Positions 33,701 to 47,900 of a DNA stretch of 64,000 bases are shown here, in pieces (within the stretch, counting starts at the first letter, position 1; each line of letters starts with the position of its first letter). Under the pieces are notes generated by a model that was given only the letters and a program-made list of their open reading frames with translations, was not told the origin of the DNA and made no database searches. The stretch lies in assembly GCA_032433765.1 (NCBI GenBank), contig JAVIAB010000073.1:65528205-65592204 (forward strand). The letters run 5' to 3'. Made by a program: the position numbers and the translations under genes. This stretch comes from Megaustenia siamemsis (lineage: Eukaryota; Mollusca; Gastropoda; Stylommatophora; Ariophantidae).

Positions 33701-36700
33701 TAACTTCATCGACTACAAAAAAGCATTTGATAGTATTCATAGAGATTCTTTGTGGAAAATTCTGAAGCAATATGGCTTACCATCAAAAATCATAAATATT
33801 ATCAAAGACATGTATGATGGTTACACATGTGCAGTTCGAACAGAGGAAGGACTGAGCGAATGTTTCCCAATAGAAACTGGGGTTAAACAAGGATGTATTT
33901 TATCGCCCTTGTTATTTGGAATTGTTATGGACTTCATAATGAAGAAATGCTGCACTGGTAATAAAGGCATCGAATGGATACAAGGAGACCATTTGGAGGA
34001 CCTGGACTTTGCTGATGACATAGTTCTCATCAGCAATCAGATAAAAACGATGCAGGAAAACACAAATGAACTATCATCAATAGCCAGCAAAATTGGGCTT
34101 GAGGTCAATCATGAAAAGACTAAAGTCATGAAAAGTTTAATTCCAACAAGTGACAAAATATACATGGAAAACAAACCAGTAGAAGAGATCGATCACTTCA
34201 TCTATCTTGGAAGTCACATTGATCGAGAAGGGGATACGAGCAAAGAAATTAGAATCAGACTGGCTAAAGCAGCAATGTCTTTCAGAAGCCTTGAAAAGTT
34301 GTGGAAATCAAAACTAGCACAAACACAAAACTTAGGCTATTCAAATCAAATGTACTATCAACCCTTACGTATGCGTGTGAAAGCTGGAAAACAACAAGAG
34401 ATATAGAAACAAAGTTGAATGCATTCGAAAATAAATGTCTAAGGAAAATACTTGGTATAGAATGGAACGAATTCAAAACAAACGAGGAAATTAGAGAAAT
34501 CGCCAATCAACCACTAATATCTTCAGTAATAAAGAAAAGACGATGGTCATACGTTGGACATGTGATGAGAAGAGATAATAATCGAATAGCAAAGCAAGCC
34601 CTCATATGGGAAACAACAGGTAAAAGAAAAAGAGGAAGACCCAGGGAGACACTGAGAAGAACATTGATGAGAGAGGCAAGAGCAGCAGGAATCGGCTCCC
34701 TCAATGAGATAGAACTGCTTGCACAGAACAATGACAGATGGCGAGATTTGATAAAATATCTTTAAAAGAAAACTGCTAGAACAAAAATTCATATAGGAGA
34801 AGGTGTATCTTGGTCTACGCCCTATGGGCCGGTTACGGCTCGAAAGGTCGATAGATATAGATAGATAGCTCCAGAATACAAAATGCCCTGGGAAAACTTG
34901 AAAAATGGACGAACACCTGGCTACTACCTATTAACGAAAAAAAAAACTATACACAATTTTCTACATTTCAAGAAACAATCTCTTGCAAAATTTAAGATAA
35001 AAGACCATACACTTCCTATTGACCAAAACCCAACATATCTTGGCGTCACCATAGATCACAGAATGACATTGATATATCAGATAGACAAAGCAAACAAAAG
35101 AGCCAGAAAAAACGAACACACATGAGATGAAATTAGCAGGAACGGACTGGAGAGCAGACAGAAATATCTTGAAACGACTATAGGTATGAAGAGTAAGACC
35201 AGTCCTAGAGTATGGAGTCACAGCTTCCAAATCACAGTTTAGCAAAATTAACAGAACACAAAACCAGGCAGCCTCATCAATGGTGCTTGGAAATCTAAAC
35301 CTATCGAGATTAGAATGAGAAACCACACATTCACCATAACTCAAAATAGAAACTACCAGCCTATGTCACTGTACCATGGATAACATGACAACAGAACTTC
35401 TACAGTATTGCTCCCAGTACACAGACCTGAGAAGGACAACGTGGTACACACCCACCTCCCTGGAAGAGAAACTAAACGGGGCAACCGAATCACTTTGCCT
35501 TCATAAGAGAGCCCGGAGTCCTAGTCTGAATGAGCCATAATCGCAAAAGGATTTCTTAACTAAAGTCACACTAGGTGGATTTCCAGCTTTCACATCCTTG
35601 TTAGAACAATCTAAGAGTTGTTCATTAATTGAGTACTTTGATGAATTTCCAGTTATTCATTAGCAACATTTGATACAAGTGTCATGCATATCATTGTCTC
35701 TTATTTTTATATCTCCATGACATTTTGGTAAAATTTGTAATACTTTGTCATTAATTCATTAGTGCTATTAAATCATTTCTAGCTTAATTTCACATGGCAC
35801 TTCAGCTAGAGCCTTTTTGACAAATGTACTCTGCTAGTGACGAGTCAGGGTCTTCACCTGTTAAATGGGCATGGATGTGTTAGGTCACTAGCTTATGGCA
35901 GAACCATGGCATCTGTGCCTTTAGGCCTGACACACCTTAACCATCGGTAGAATTGTTTAATTTTCCCTGGGCAGCAGCCATTTTGACCTACTCTTTTAAC
36001 TGCCATGGTTTCATAAACGTGTGAGTGCGCATGAGGCCTATTTATTACAATTTTCCCACAGAAATAGACATTGGATCTCACTACCGAGGAAGGTAAAGTC
36101 ACGAAAAAAAACAATTAAAGTGACAAATTTGCCACAGGATGAGAGCGTTCAAACACGACACCTTACTTCTACACCACCCAGCCTCAGATCTAGATTCAAC
36201 TCACAGACGTAGCTTTTTTTTCTTCAGAATAAGGCTTCAGTTCAGAATGTCTGTAAAATGGGTATTACTCTGGGAATTAAATTGGGCCCAATCCCCACAT
36301 CACTCAAAAATGCATTACATCATGGCAAATTATGGTTACTAAAATGTCTAATAATGAAATTCTTCTCATCGTTACAACTAACTTGGCAGATTGGATAGTT
36401 TGGTTTCCAGGAGTATGCTGAGGAGGTGGATCAGGATCTTCATCAGTTCCTGGTGGCAGACACTGATGCATGCAGTCAGCTGTGACTTGCTAACCACACA
36501 CATAACAGTTGCTATATGTATGTATTGTCCCAAGCCTACTTTCTACCATGACTTTGCTCACTTATACTTAAAATTAAATTACACATGAAGTGTTTCTTCT
36601 TGCAGTTTCCTCATATTCCAGGTCCGGCTTGTTGCAGGAGCTATTGAGTTAAGTGCTCTGTGCACACCGTGAGCTGTGTGTCTCATCCGTTTTGATCCTG

Positions 36701-38895
36701 CTTCGATATCCCGCTTGTTTACGATGAATGATGATATCGTATGACACAGTTAGCTGTGTTCACTTTCTGCGCGGTTTCGCCTTATGTCTTTTGGCGTGTG
36801 CTGAGACTGCTGCGATGGGGACTACAGTTACCTTTCTTTGTTTGGGAGATGACTTAGTAATTCGGATGATTCCACTGGCACGGGCGGTTGAGCAATTATG
36901 GATTTTGATTCGTTTGCTGTGAAACCAAGGCCTTCCATAACCAATAACCAATACACATGGAGGGCAAAGGTGCCTCACAACAACGGATGACTTACGCTAG
37001 GATCAGTGAACCAGAACCATACAGACTATCCACCTTTTCATGGTGCCTCCAGAAACTGACTAACCTGTCTAATCTGCAAGCAAGTAGTGATAGAAGAGGG
37101 AAGAAAACTTGTACCCCAAAATAACATGCTGAAACCTGATGTATTAGGTTGAAAGGCACATATCACAGGTCTACTGCAAACTACAACATCAACGTTCACT
37201 CAACGTCCTAAGGACATGTGAAGTCAATTCATGTAGTAGTCATCAGGTGAGGGACAGAATTGATGGAAGATTACACCTATACCACCAAAGCCATATAGCT
37301 TTGTGACCGTTACAAAATTCATATTATTTATGGACACCAGTCCCAATAGAAGATTGTTGTGAATAAACAGAGGTGACATCTCTTATGCAGAATTAACCTT
37401 CCTACCTGTGCTCTAGTTCAGTAACGACTAAAAGAGATTTATTATCCTGTTTAGCCATATATTAAAAATATCCCCTGTAAATGGAACAAATTTTACAAAT
37501 CTGTGCACTAAAAAACATGTTAAATCCATTGAAATACAAAGGAATAAACATGCTTCAGAAATAAAAACTCATGTTAATGAAAAATACTTTATTGTAAAGT
37601 TTGAAAAATGTATTACATGGACATGTTAATTGACCACACAGTTGTTTGCATTTAAAAGTGGTGTTTTAGTTCAAATGTTAAGATATCGTGCATCTTTTAT
37701 TGATGGAAGATGTCCCATAGCCTAATGCACTTCATCATCATAAAGTGCTGGCCTGCTGGCGTAGGTGATCATGTCTCCACAACTTTCGATCTCGATAGTT
37801 ATTTATCATTTTAATGTACTCCGCTCATTCTTAAAATTGAGAAATATTTTCTAAGTAAGTAATTACAACTTTTGATACCACACATACAAGTGACATATTA
37901 TAGCTAATGTAGATATTTATGAATAATCTTGTAGTAGAATAATGTATGTTAACTAACGAAACAAAGATTGACAAATCACCATAAAATCAGAGTTTTGGGA
38001 GATTTTATTTTTAATAGCTTTTAATGTATAATGGAAAAAGCTTCTGTATTTTATATTAATCAAAAGACAAATGAGCAAATGAAGTATCAGTGACATACAT
38101 TTAAAATAAAGCCCATTTCAAAGCTTACCGGGTTTGTGTGTTTAATTTGGAAGTTCTCATCTTTAAATTTGTGGCCATAGATGCTTTTGCCACCAGTTCC
38201 ATTCCCATTTGTAAAGTCGCCACCTTGGCACATAAATCCAGTGATTACTCTATGGAATTTAGAACCTTTGTACCCAAAGCCTTTTTCATGAGTGCAGAGA
38301 GCCCTGAAGTTTGCTATGGTAAATTTTGAAAATAGAACAAAATTCATGTTAGTACATTTTACAGCACAAACACAAAACTTAGGCTATTCAAATCAAATGT
38401 ACTATCAACCCTTATGTATGCGTGTGAAAGCTGGAAAACAAGAGATATAGAAACAAAGTTGAACGCATTCGAAAATAAATGTCTAAAGAAAATACTTGGT
38501 ATAGCATGGAACGAATTCAAACAAACGAGGAAATTAGAGAAACCGCCAATCAACCACTAATATCTTCAGTAATAAAGAAAAGACGATGGTCATATATATG
38601 TTGGATATGTGATGAGAAGAGATAATAACCGAACAGCAAAGCAAGCTCTCATATGGGATACAACAGGTAAGAGAAAAAGAGGAAGACCCAGGGAGACACT
38701 GAGAAGAACATTGATGAGATAGGCAAGAGCAGCAGGAAATGGCTCCCTCAATGAGATAGAGTTGCTTGCACAGAACAGAGACAGATGGCGAGATTTGATA
38801 AAATATCTTTAAAAGAAAACTGTTAGAACAAAAATTCAGATAGGAGAAGGTGTATCTTGGTCTACGCCCTATGGGTCAGTTACGGCTCGAGAGGT

Positions 38896-38971
<76 letters not shown>

Positions 38972-41900
38972 CACATCGAGTGCCATCTCTGCAACAAAGG
39001 TTTGGCTACCATGGCTCTTGCTTTGACGCGCAGATTATCATGCGCTGATTTCAGTCTTTTGATGTTACTCATCTTGGTCTGCCTCTTTTACCTTTTTATT
39101 TTCCCCTCCAAGATTACTTTAGTAGGCTGTTGTGTCTTTTAACATGGCCCAAAAATCGCAATTCTCTTGTTTGAAATGTGTACAGTAGTTCTCATTTTAA
39201 GTTGTTTTAAGACCATTTGTTTTCTTTTCTTTCCATCCAATACTACCTATTCTATATATCCACATTTCAAAGGCTTCAATTCTGTTCTGTTTTCTTGTCT
39301 AATAAAGTGGTATGTCCAAGGTAGTTGTAGTTCTGAACTGTCTCCAGGTATATTCCTTCACATTTGATATCCACTTGTGGGTTTTGATTATTTTCTTTGT
39401 TTATGGTAATAGTTTTGTCTTTTTGATATTCATATCTAGTCCATATTTTTTGCCTATATTTATTTCATTAAGTAAATGTAGAGCTTTAGGATTTGATATG
39501 TTATTTATTTATCCTGGGAGCAAACAGCAATAATAAAAAATAACGATGAGAACTCTACACCCAATGAACTAAAAAGAGGAGTAAGATAGAGATGCATCTT
39601 ATCACCACGCTTGTTCAATCTATACACTGAGCAAATCTTTGAAAACATCAGAGATGCCAGGCCTAAAGATTAATGGAAAGATAATAACCTAAGATATGCT
39701 GGCGATACTGTACTACAAGCAGAAAATCCTAAAGATCTACAACAATTACTAAAATAAACATGACAAGCAAAATATGGACTAGATATGAATATCAAAAAGA
39801 CAAACTATGATCATAAGAAAATACTCAAAACCCACAAATGGATATCAAAATTGAAGGAATAGACCTGGAGAAAAAAATAGGAATGGCAAAAAGTAATTTT
39901 AATGCCATGAACATACATCAAAACAAATAACACCAGGGCTAAAACTAAGAATAGAAAAAAATGTGGATATATAGAAGAATAGGTAGAATTGGATGGAAGG
40001 AAAATAAAACAAACAAAGTCTTAAAACAACTAAAATTGAAAAGAGAACTACTAAACACAATTCAAAACAAGGCAAATGCGATTTTTGGGCCATGTTAAAA
40101 GACAGCCTACTAAAAGTAATCCTGGAGGGGAAAATACAAGGTAAAATAGGCAGAGGCAGACCAAGACTAATATGGACGAGTAACATAAAAAAAAGATGGA
40201 CAAATCAGCCTATGACAACCTGCACCATCAAAGCAAGAGATAGAGCAGAATGGTGCTCCATGGTAGCCAACCTTCATTGCGGAGACGGCACTCTATGATG
40301 ATGAATGTTTAAGCATTGCATTTTTGTGATGATTTTAAAGATATGCTCAGTGTATAGATTGAACAAGCTTGGTGACATGATGCATTCCTGTCTTACTCCT
40401 CTTTTATATCAATGGGTGTAGAGTGGCTGTTTGCTAACAGTATAGATTAGATATTAACCGTATATCCATGTCATCTAGATGTATCTCTTTTAGACATTCT
40501 ATAAGTTGTTTGTGGAGTATTCTATCAAAAGCTTTGGTGTAGTCTATGAAGCAACATATATTGGTCACTGGATTCAACTGCACCAGTCCTTTTAGGCAAT
40601 GCAATGAAAGTTGATGTTTTTAGTTCATTTGGTATGTAGCTTGTGTGGTACATGTCATCATATATAATATAATATACGAGGGAGGTCAAAAAGTAATGCA
40701 CACCAATTTTTTTCTCGGCTAATAATAAAGATAGGAATATGATTTCACACTTGGAATATGACGTGTTCCAATTATGTGTACCAAATTGCACAGCATTTTG
40801 ATAAATATTACGCAATCTATGAACGTTAAAATGGAGCTTGTCAACAATGTCCGTTACAAACAGCGAATTGTCATAGAATTTCTGGTTGCGGAAAAAGAAA
40901 CTGTGGCAAACATTCATAAACGACTGTGTGCAGTGTACAAATGTTCTGCAGTCGATAGGAGCACAGTTAGTCGCTGGGTTCAGAGAATTAAAGCTGCAGA
41001 AAGTGTACGAGTGGAGCTGCATGATTTACAGCGTTCTGGACGTGTTGCCTCGGCTACCAGCACAGACATGTTAAACCGGGCTGATGCCATTATTCGTAAG
41101 GATAGGCGTATCACTAGTCAGCAATTGGCATTGCAGCTTACAGTCAGCAAGGGAAGTGCAATCGCAATTTTAAAACTCTCGGATATTCAAAGATTTGCGC
41201 TCGATGGGTTCCTCTGTGCCTAACAAATGATCACAGAGTTCAAGGAAAACATTCTGTTCTGAATTGTTGGAGCGTTTCGGTGTTGGAGGAGGAATGTTTT
41301 TCTCAAAAATTGTTACCGGTGACGAAACGTGGGCACATTATTATGAGCCTGAAACAAAAATGCAGTCAATGGAATGGCATCATCCGCAGTCACCAAAAAG
41401 AAAAAAATTCAAAACATCTCCATCAGCCGGAAAGGTGATGATCACTGTCTTCTGGGACATTGATTGTGTGATTCTTGTTGATGTAATGACAAGAGGTGAG
41501 ACAATCAACTCGACAGCTTACATCAATACACTGACAAAACTCAAAAATCGGTTCCACAGAGTTCGGCCTAATAAGCCATCTGCAGATTTGTTGCTTCAAC
41601 ATGACAATGCACGCCCTCACACAAGTCTGGTAACACGGGAAGCAATCAACAAATTTGGTTGGACTGTACTGCCCCATCCTCCTTACAGCCGAATAGTTTC
41701 CGAGAAAAAAATTGGTGTGCATTACTTTTTGACCTCCCCTCGTATATCAATCATTATATTGTCATTATATAAAAAATAACACCAAACAAAAATTCATATC
41801 TAATTCATATTACAGTCATGAGTAACTCACATGTTATTTTTCATGCAGTTTTTTTGGTGATGCAGGTGCACTTATATTTTTTTTAATTTGTGCTTTCCAC

Positions 41901-44900
41901 ATATTAGAAAAATCTAAGCACCTCTATTTTACTTTTCTTAAGAGTAATTACAGCACAGCTCCTTTCTAATATTCTTATCTAATCAGTTTTGGAAATTCCT
42001 TCCAGAGATTGAAGCAGTCACTTTTCTTCCACTCACAAGCACTGACGGTTTCTGTCACAAGATCACCTGCTGCGTATGCCAGCTTCACGTGATGACTTTG
42101 ATGAAAAATAGCTTTAACAGAATTTACCTAAGAACATATGTGATGAATTTATCTTGGACAGTCAACGATCAGGTTGGTTGATCAGTTATTGCTAGTACCC
42201 GTGTAGGAAACCGGTTAAATGGTCATCTAAGAAAAGGCTTTCAACCTTCAGATTTCAATCATGGTCATGAGGCAACATTTTGAAGCTTGTGGCCATGTTT
42301 CCTCTAATCTTTAGCCTCGAGATCAGTTTACCTTTCTCAGCTCACGTGCATGATCAGGTTGACTAAGGATTTTTGGTTCCTTCTCTAGCCATGTTTCGTA
42401 CAGAATACAAACAGGTATGCTTCTTCCACCAAACTTAAATCACCTGAACAACATAAGACAAGGTTATGTAACAAATGGCAAAGACGTATTCATTCCATAG
42501 TCACAAGTCTACCTGCGACTGCTCTTTGTCAACAATTAACTATTGTTAGGCTACTGCTGGTCATTAAAACCTCTCTCTTCTTAATAATGACTAATATCGT
42601 ACTCTCCTTTCTCATATATAACTTCGTCTACAGCTTCTACTACTTCCTAGAACTGGCATGTCGCATCTGAATTGTATCAAGTTACTGAGCCTATTCGCAA
42701 TAGCTCAGTGGTTAGTGAACTGGACTACAAAAGACAAGAGGTAGGATTTGATCCCAATTGACGGCTTCCGGTTCACCCAGTCTTTCACGGTACCGGTTTT
42801 TTTTCTGGAAAAGTAAAGCGGCACGGGCGAAATACCAACCACATTACCCCAAAAATCATGTGCAGAAGGTCTGTAAAATTTATGGTCACTAACACCATAT
42901 TCCCTATACTCCACTTGGCGTGACGGGGGTACTTTACTACTTTTTTTTTTACTGAGCCTACAACAATTCGATAGGAACTCTACGATTCCTTCTATCTGTA
43001 TACTAGTCTTTTAGGTCTACCAACGTGGGCTTGGCGGACTCCCAAAGTCTTGTAGGAAATCTAAGAAGCGAAGAGAGAAAAGGAAAATACACATTGTGTC
43101 CTTTTTCATATTACCCAAGCGAATGTCCGCAACCAATCACATGCTGTTGGTGTGCGATTTGGAGTGAACTCTAAGCAACTGGGCTATGGTCTTTATGTAA
43201 TATCCAGGGTGCTCAAGCCTATCTATATACTTTGTCCATAAGGGTTCCGGAGAAGTGACTTAGTCCACAGCCATTTCTGACACCCTTTTTTAACTGCCAG
43301 GGAGGGTCTTTAATCTAGGAAGCCAGTAGCGGGGTGTGCTAAACACTCCAAGGTATGGTGACAGCTTTACAAAGAAGGAACACAACATAATGACGTTTCA
43401 GCCTGTGGCCTTCAGAATACGGGGACAACGACAACAAACGATAAGGCACAAATCCCTATAGCTACATGTTGGATGACAAAGTTAGGGGAGAGGTGGACGG
43501 AGAGATGAAAGATAGGACGGTGAGATAAAAAAAAGAGGTGTTACATTAGGGGAGGTAGGATGAGTGTTGAAATATACAAATTCGTTGGTATAGAGAATGA
43601 TAGGAGCTAGAAACTAAAGAGTGAAACATGAATAATAAAAAAGTAAAAGTATAAAAGTATATAAAAATGACAGCTGAAACGACTGAATTATTTGCCTTGC
43701 CCCTCTTTAATCTAAGAAGAGTACATTATGTTTTTTCCCCATCATCAAAGAGGAACTATCTAGAGATCTGGGACAAGAAGATACGAGAAAAATTTCAACC
43801 ACATGTGTGATTCGAAATAAGGACCTTCCTGTTCAATGGCAGACATCTAACCTCCAAGCTACAGCTCTCTCCCTAGTTATAAAATGCACTGTGTCAGATC
43901 TGATCTGTCATGGCTGAGGCTGTCAATCTGGCCTACACTTGTCTTATGTAAAGGCGATATTAGACTGGCGTTTTCAGCCCAAAGATTTGTTTTAGTTCTG
44001 GTTTTGAACATATATAAAGAAATGGACCATCCCACATAATTTGTTCCGTTTGGCCCCTTGGGGAACAATAGGTTGGACCACAATGCCGTTATGTCAGGTT
44101 TCTGCCATCAATGAATTCATTGTGCTGATATTTTGAGCGATAAGACAAAAAAGATGTAAGTTATAATGGACATCTTAAATTAAATTCCTTAGCACAAACC
44201 CATGTTTCGTCTTGAGAACTCCGCACCACCACCCTGATTCCTCGATCTACTGTAATCTAAATTCAGACCACCTGAAGAATGGCATTACTGGACAATCTGA
44301 AGAATGATTTTCCATGAGAAATCTTAGTAAAGACTTTCTGAATCTCAAGTTAGAATATATTATCACTTATTATTTCATGAAGTAAGGGATCATAAAGTTA
44401 CAAGTGCAACCTTGCAGAAAAGATTGACGAGAATTTTAAAATTATGGTATTGGTTTATCTTCTGTAAGTGAAAACAGTTGAAGAGATCATAGGCTGGACC
44501 ATGCTTATTTAGAAAATGTGATCATGTTTATATTAAATTTAAGATGACATAATTTAGACATTACTTACCAGCAGTCAGTGGAACGACACTGTCATAAAGC
44601 TGAAAATAAAAACAAAACCTATGTATGTCTGTTCAAATACAATATCTTACCATCTAACACTTTGTTCATGATCATCATGAGCCATTTTGGTTGGCGTAGG
44701 CAATCATGTCCTTCCACAATTTTCAAATAACAGTGCAGGTGTAAAAAAAAAAAATTGATCGAGTTGTTAAATAGAAACAAACTATGGAAGGTGTTCAAAG
44801 AATATAATGAGAATGTGCAGCTGTTATTAGAACACTGCATAATGTCAAAGTGTCAATAGAACCACTGTAGATACAGCAAACAGGTTCCCAGTAACAAGAG

Positions 44901-47900
44901 GCATGTCTGTATGTACTGTCACCAATACTAATCTCATTGCGAGCAGGCTCCGCATAGAGGGTTGGCCACCATGAAGTCCCATTCAACTCTATCTCTTGCT
45001 TTGATAGTGCAGGTTGTCATAGGATGACTTGTACATCTTTTATTATTATTTGTCCATGTTAGTCTTGGTCTGCCTTTTATCTTCCCTTCCAAGATTATTT
45101 TCAGTAGGCTGTTGTCTTTTAACATGCCCCAATAATTTCATTTGTCTTGTTTGACGTGGTTAGTAGTTTTTTTCATTTTTAGTTGTTTTAAGACTTTTAT
45201 TTTCATTCCATCCAATTCTTCCTATTCTATAAATCCACATTTCAAAGGTCTTATAAAGCGTTCTTTCAGAAGAAAGCTTCTTAGATCTTACAGAATACAA
45301 CATATTCTCCTTTACTTTCATTTCCCTTTGTAGTTAGGTTGTAAAGTATTTTTTTAAACACATATTTGTACATGTGTTGTATGTTTGTTCCTGTTGAAGC
45401 CTTTGCGCCGAAATGACGTTCTGATTTGTTGTGTTCACTTGTTATGTAAAGCTTTAACCATATGTGTGTGTGTGTGTGCGTGCACGCGTGTTCATTTCTC
45501 TTTCAATTTTCTGTTGTGTTTTCTTGTCTAATGTCCATGTTTCTGCACCATACAGGAATGTTGAGAAGATATAACATTTTGCTATTTTTACTTTCAGTCA
45601 TGGTGTTATTTGTTTTGATGTTAGTATATTTTTTCATGGCATTAAAATTACTTTTTGTCATTCCTATTCTTTTGTTTATTTCAGTTTTATATTTTTATAA
45701 ATCAATATAGTTCCAGAAATTGCAGTCAATAAGCAAATGGCCAACTCCGGCCAAAACTATCCAAATTCTTAATTGTATGAACATCATTTTTCTATGTATC
45801 CAGAAGTTATTTTATGAAACTTAGTTGTTCTTTATCAAAGAGAGTCCGCTCTGCCGATTTATAAATATATAGTCAAACATGGTCAATAACGACTGCATTT
45901 TGTTTTATAACAGATTTTTTAGCTTCATACAACGGTTTCATAATATATTCTATAAAAAGAAGGTAAGTTAAAGAGTTAATAATATGGCTAAGATTCAGTG
46001 TCCATTTTGACATAAGTGTGTGAAATTTCAAAGTGATCTGTATTCATATAATAATGCAATTATGGAAATGTGCACTCGCAATGATAAAGTATGGGTCATC
46101 AGCCACTATGCCCATTGTTGAATTTTAAGTCACTGCAAAAAAAAAAAAAAATGCAGCTAGGTTGCACCAAAGTAATGTATAGATAGATAACTTGATCCTA
46201 TGACCACTTATACACAAGTGGTCGGTTTTAAACATCTGTCGTGGTGTTGTGAATTTATCAGCAATTGAACGACAACACCATTATCAGATATTTTACCCCA
46301 TGAATGCGGCTCTGTGAACCATCGCATGCCTGTAAATAGCAGACATTCTTTCCTTTTTATTTATTATAGTTATAGTTAAAACATGTAGTATTTTCATTTT
46401 CCTATTATTATAATATATTGCCACTTATTGGAAATTGTTTCAATTTTAGCTACTTACTTTTTAAATTTTTTTTGCCATTTCATTTTCATTCATTATTAAT
46501 AAATTTTTTCATTCATGATTTAATTCATGAATATTTAAATTTCATTACTTCAATTAAATATTTATGGTTTATTGCAACTAAATATGAAGAAGATCGTGAT
46601 CACATGTGCAATGAAAAAAAAATGGTACGGTAAAAGCTTTAAGTAACTAATGGATGACACATATTTCAACGAAGTTTCGGCTCAATAGGTCTTCAACGGG
46701 AACAAACAAACAACACACACATATCTAAGAAAATAAAATAAGTCCTGCACAGCTAACTAATAATGAGGCATCTAAAATAAAATAATCTCAAACTAGAAAG
46801 AGAAATAAAAGTCCTGTGGCCAGAAAGATAATGATGTAGAGCAGGTAATGCGATGTAGTGTATGTAGTTACCAGACAATGGGAGGGTCAAAACAAGTTGA
46901 AGGGTTTTAAAAACGGGTGCGGGGGATTGTCTATAATGTATCTACGTGTGCGTGTGTATATATATATATATATTTTTTTTTTAATGGGCACATACACATG
47001 TATGTGACTGTGATTAGTAAGGTACCCTGCCTGGTGACAAATTTGAAATGGCAAGCCAAGACTATCAAGGATGTGAGACAAATTCATAAATTAAGGGCAC
47101 ATCTTGCTGCCATCTCTGCTGAATAACCTTTGAAAAAATGGTTACATTATGTTGCTATGCATAGTAGTTAGTATTATACGGGAAGACTTCCAGAAGTGTT
47201 CAACCGCAGTGTTTCTAATGATGATACATTTTTTGCAGACTAGTAGTGAGTCTAATAAAGATGAGAAAGCTTTTTTTAATTAGTGTGCACAAATTTGATA
47301 AAGTAGGGACTTTGAGCTGTGAGTGTGAAAAGCCAAATTCGATTTTTTTTCTTCACCAACAGCATTTTCAGAAATTGGCTGAAATTGGTTAAAGGGACAC
47401 ACTTTAACGCATTTTCCCAGAGATGTCACATGACGTGTTACTATTTATAATGCCAGGTGAAAGGTTAGGAAATACCTACTGTCGAGTGAAAGTGAAAGAA
47501 TTATTCAAATACACATAGCCATTTTCAAGTTATTCGTGTTTGAATGCGTTATACATTTTAATTTTTTTTTTCCACAATTAGACTAATTTTATTGTTGTTC
47601 AATGACAAAACACAGATTTTTCAATTCAGCATCCATTTAAACATAAGCATGCAAACATTTGAAAAATAATTTAAAGGGAGCATCTCCATGGGTAGAAATC
47701 ACATCACACGCCATATATGTGATAGTCAAATCCCATGTCTTAGAACAGCTCTGCTTTTTAAAAAATACTTTTTAATTAAATAGTTTTTTTAAAAAACAAT
47801 GATAATGGATTTTAAAAATTCATTTGCCATTTAAATATAAGATAAGTATGCAAAATTTGAAAGTGATCTGAAAATGCTATTATGTCTAAATAAATTATTA

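Noticed and set aside
33417..34406. A host gene encoding a craniofacial-development-protein-like or reverse-transcriptase protein
   Set aside because: It is the RT of LINE-B with a GATA tail, a target-site duplication and frameshifts; a mobile element, not a host gene.
38857..39072. ORFs with YIYI repeats
   Set aside because: Translation of the TA microsatellite that forms the LINE-B tail.
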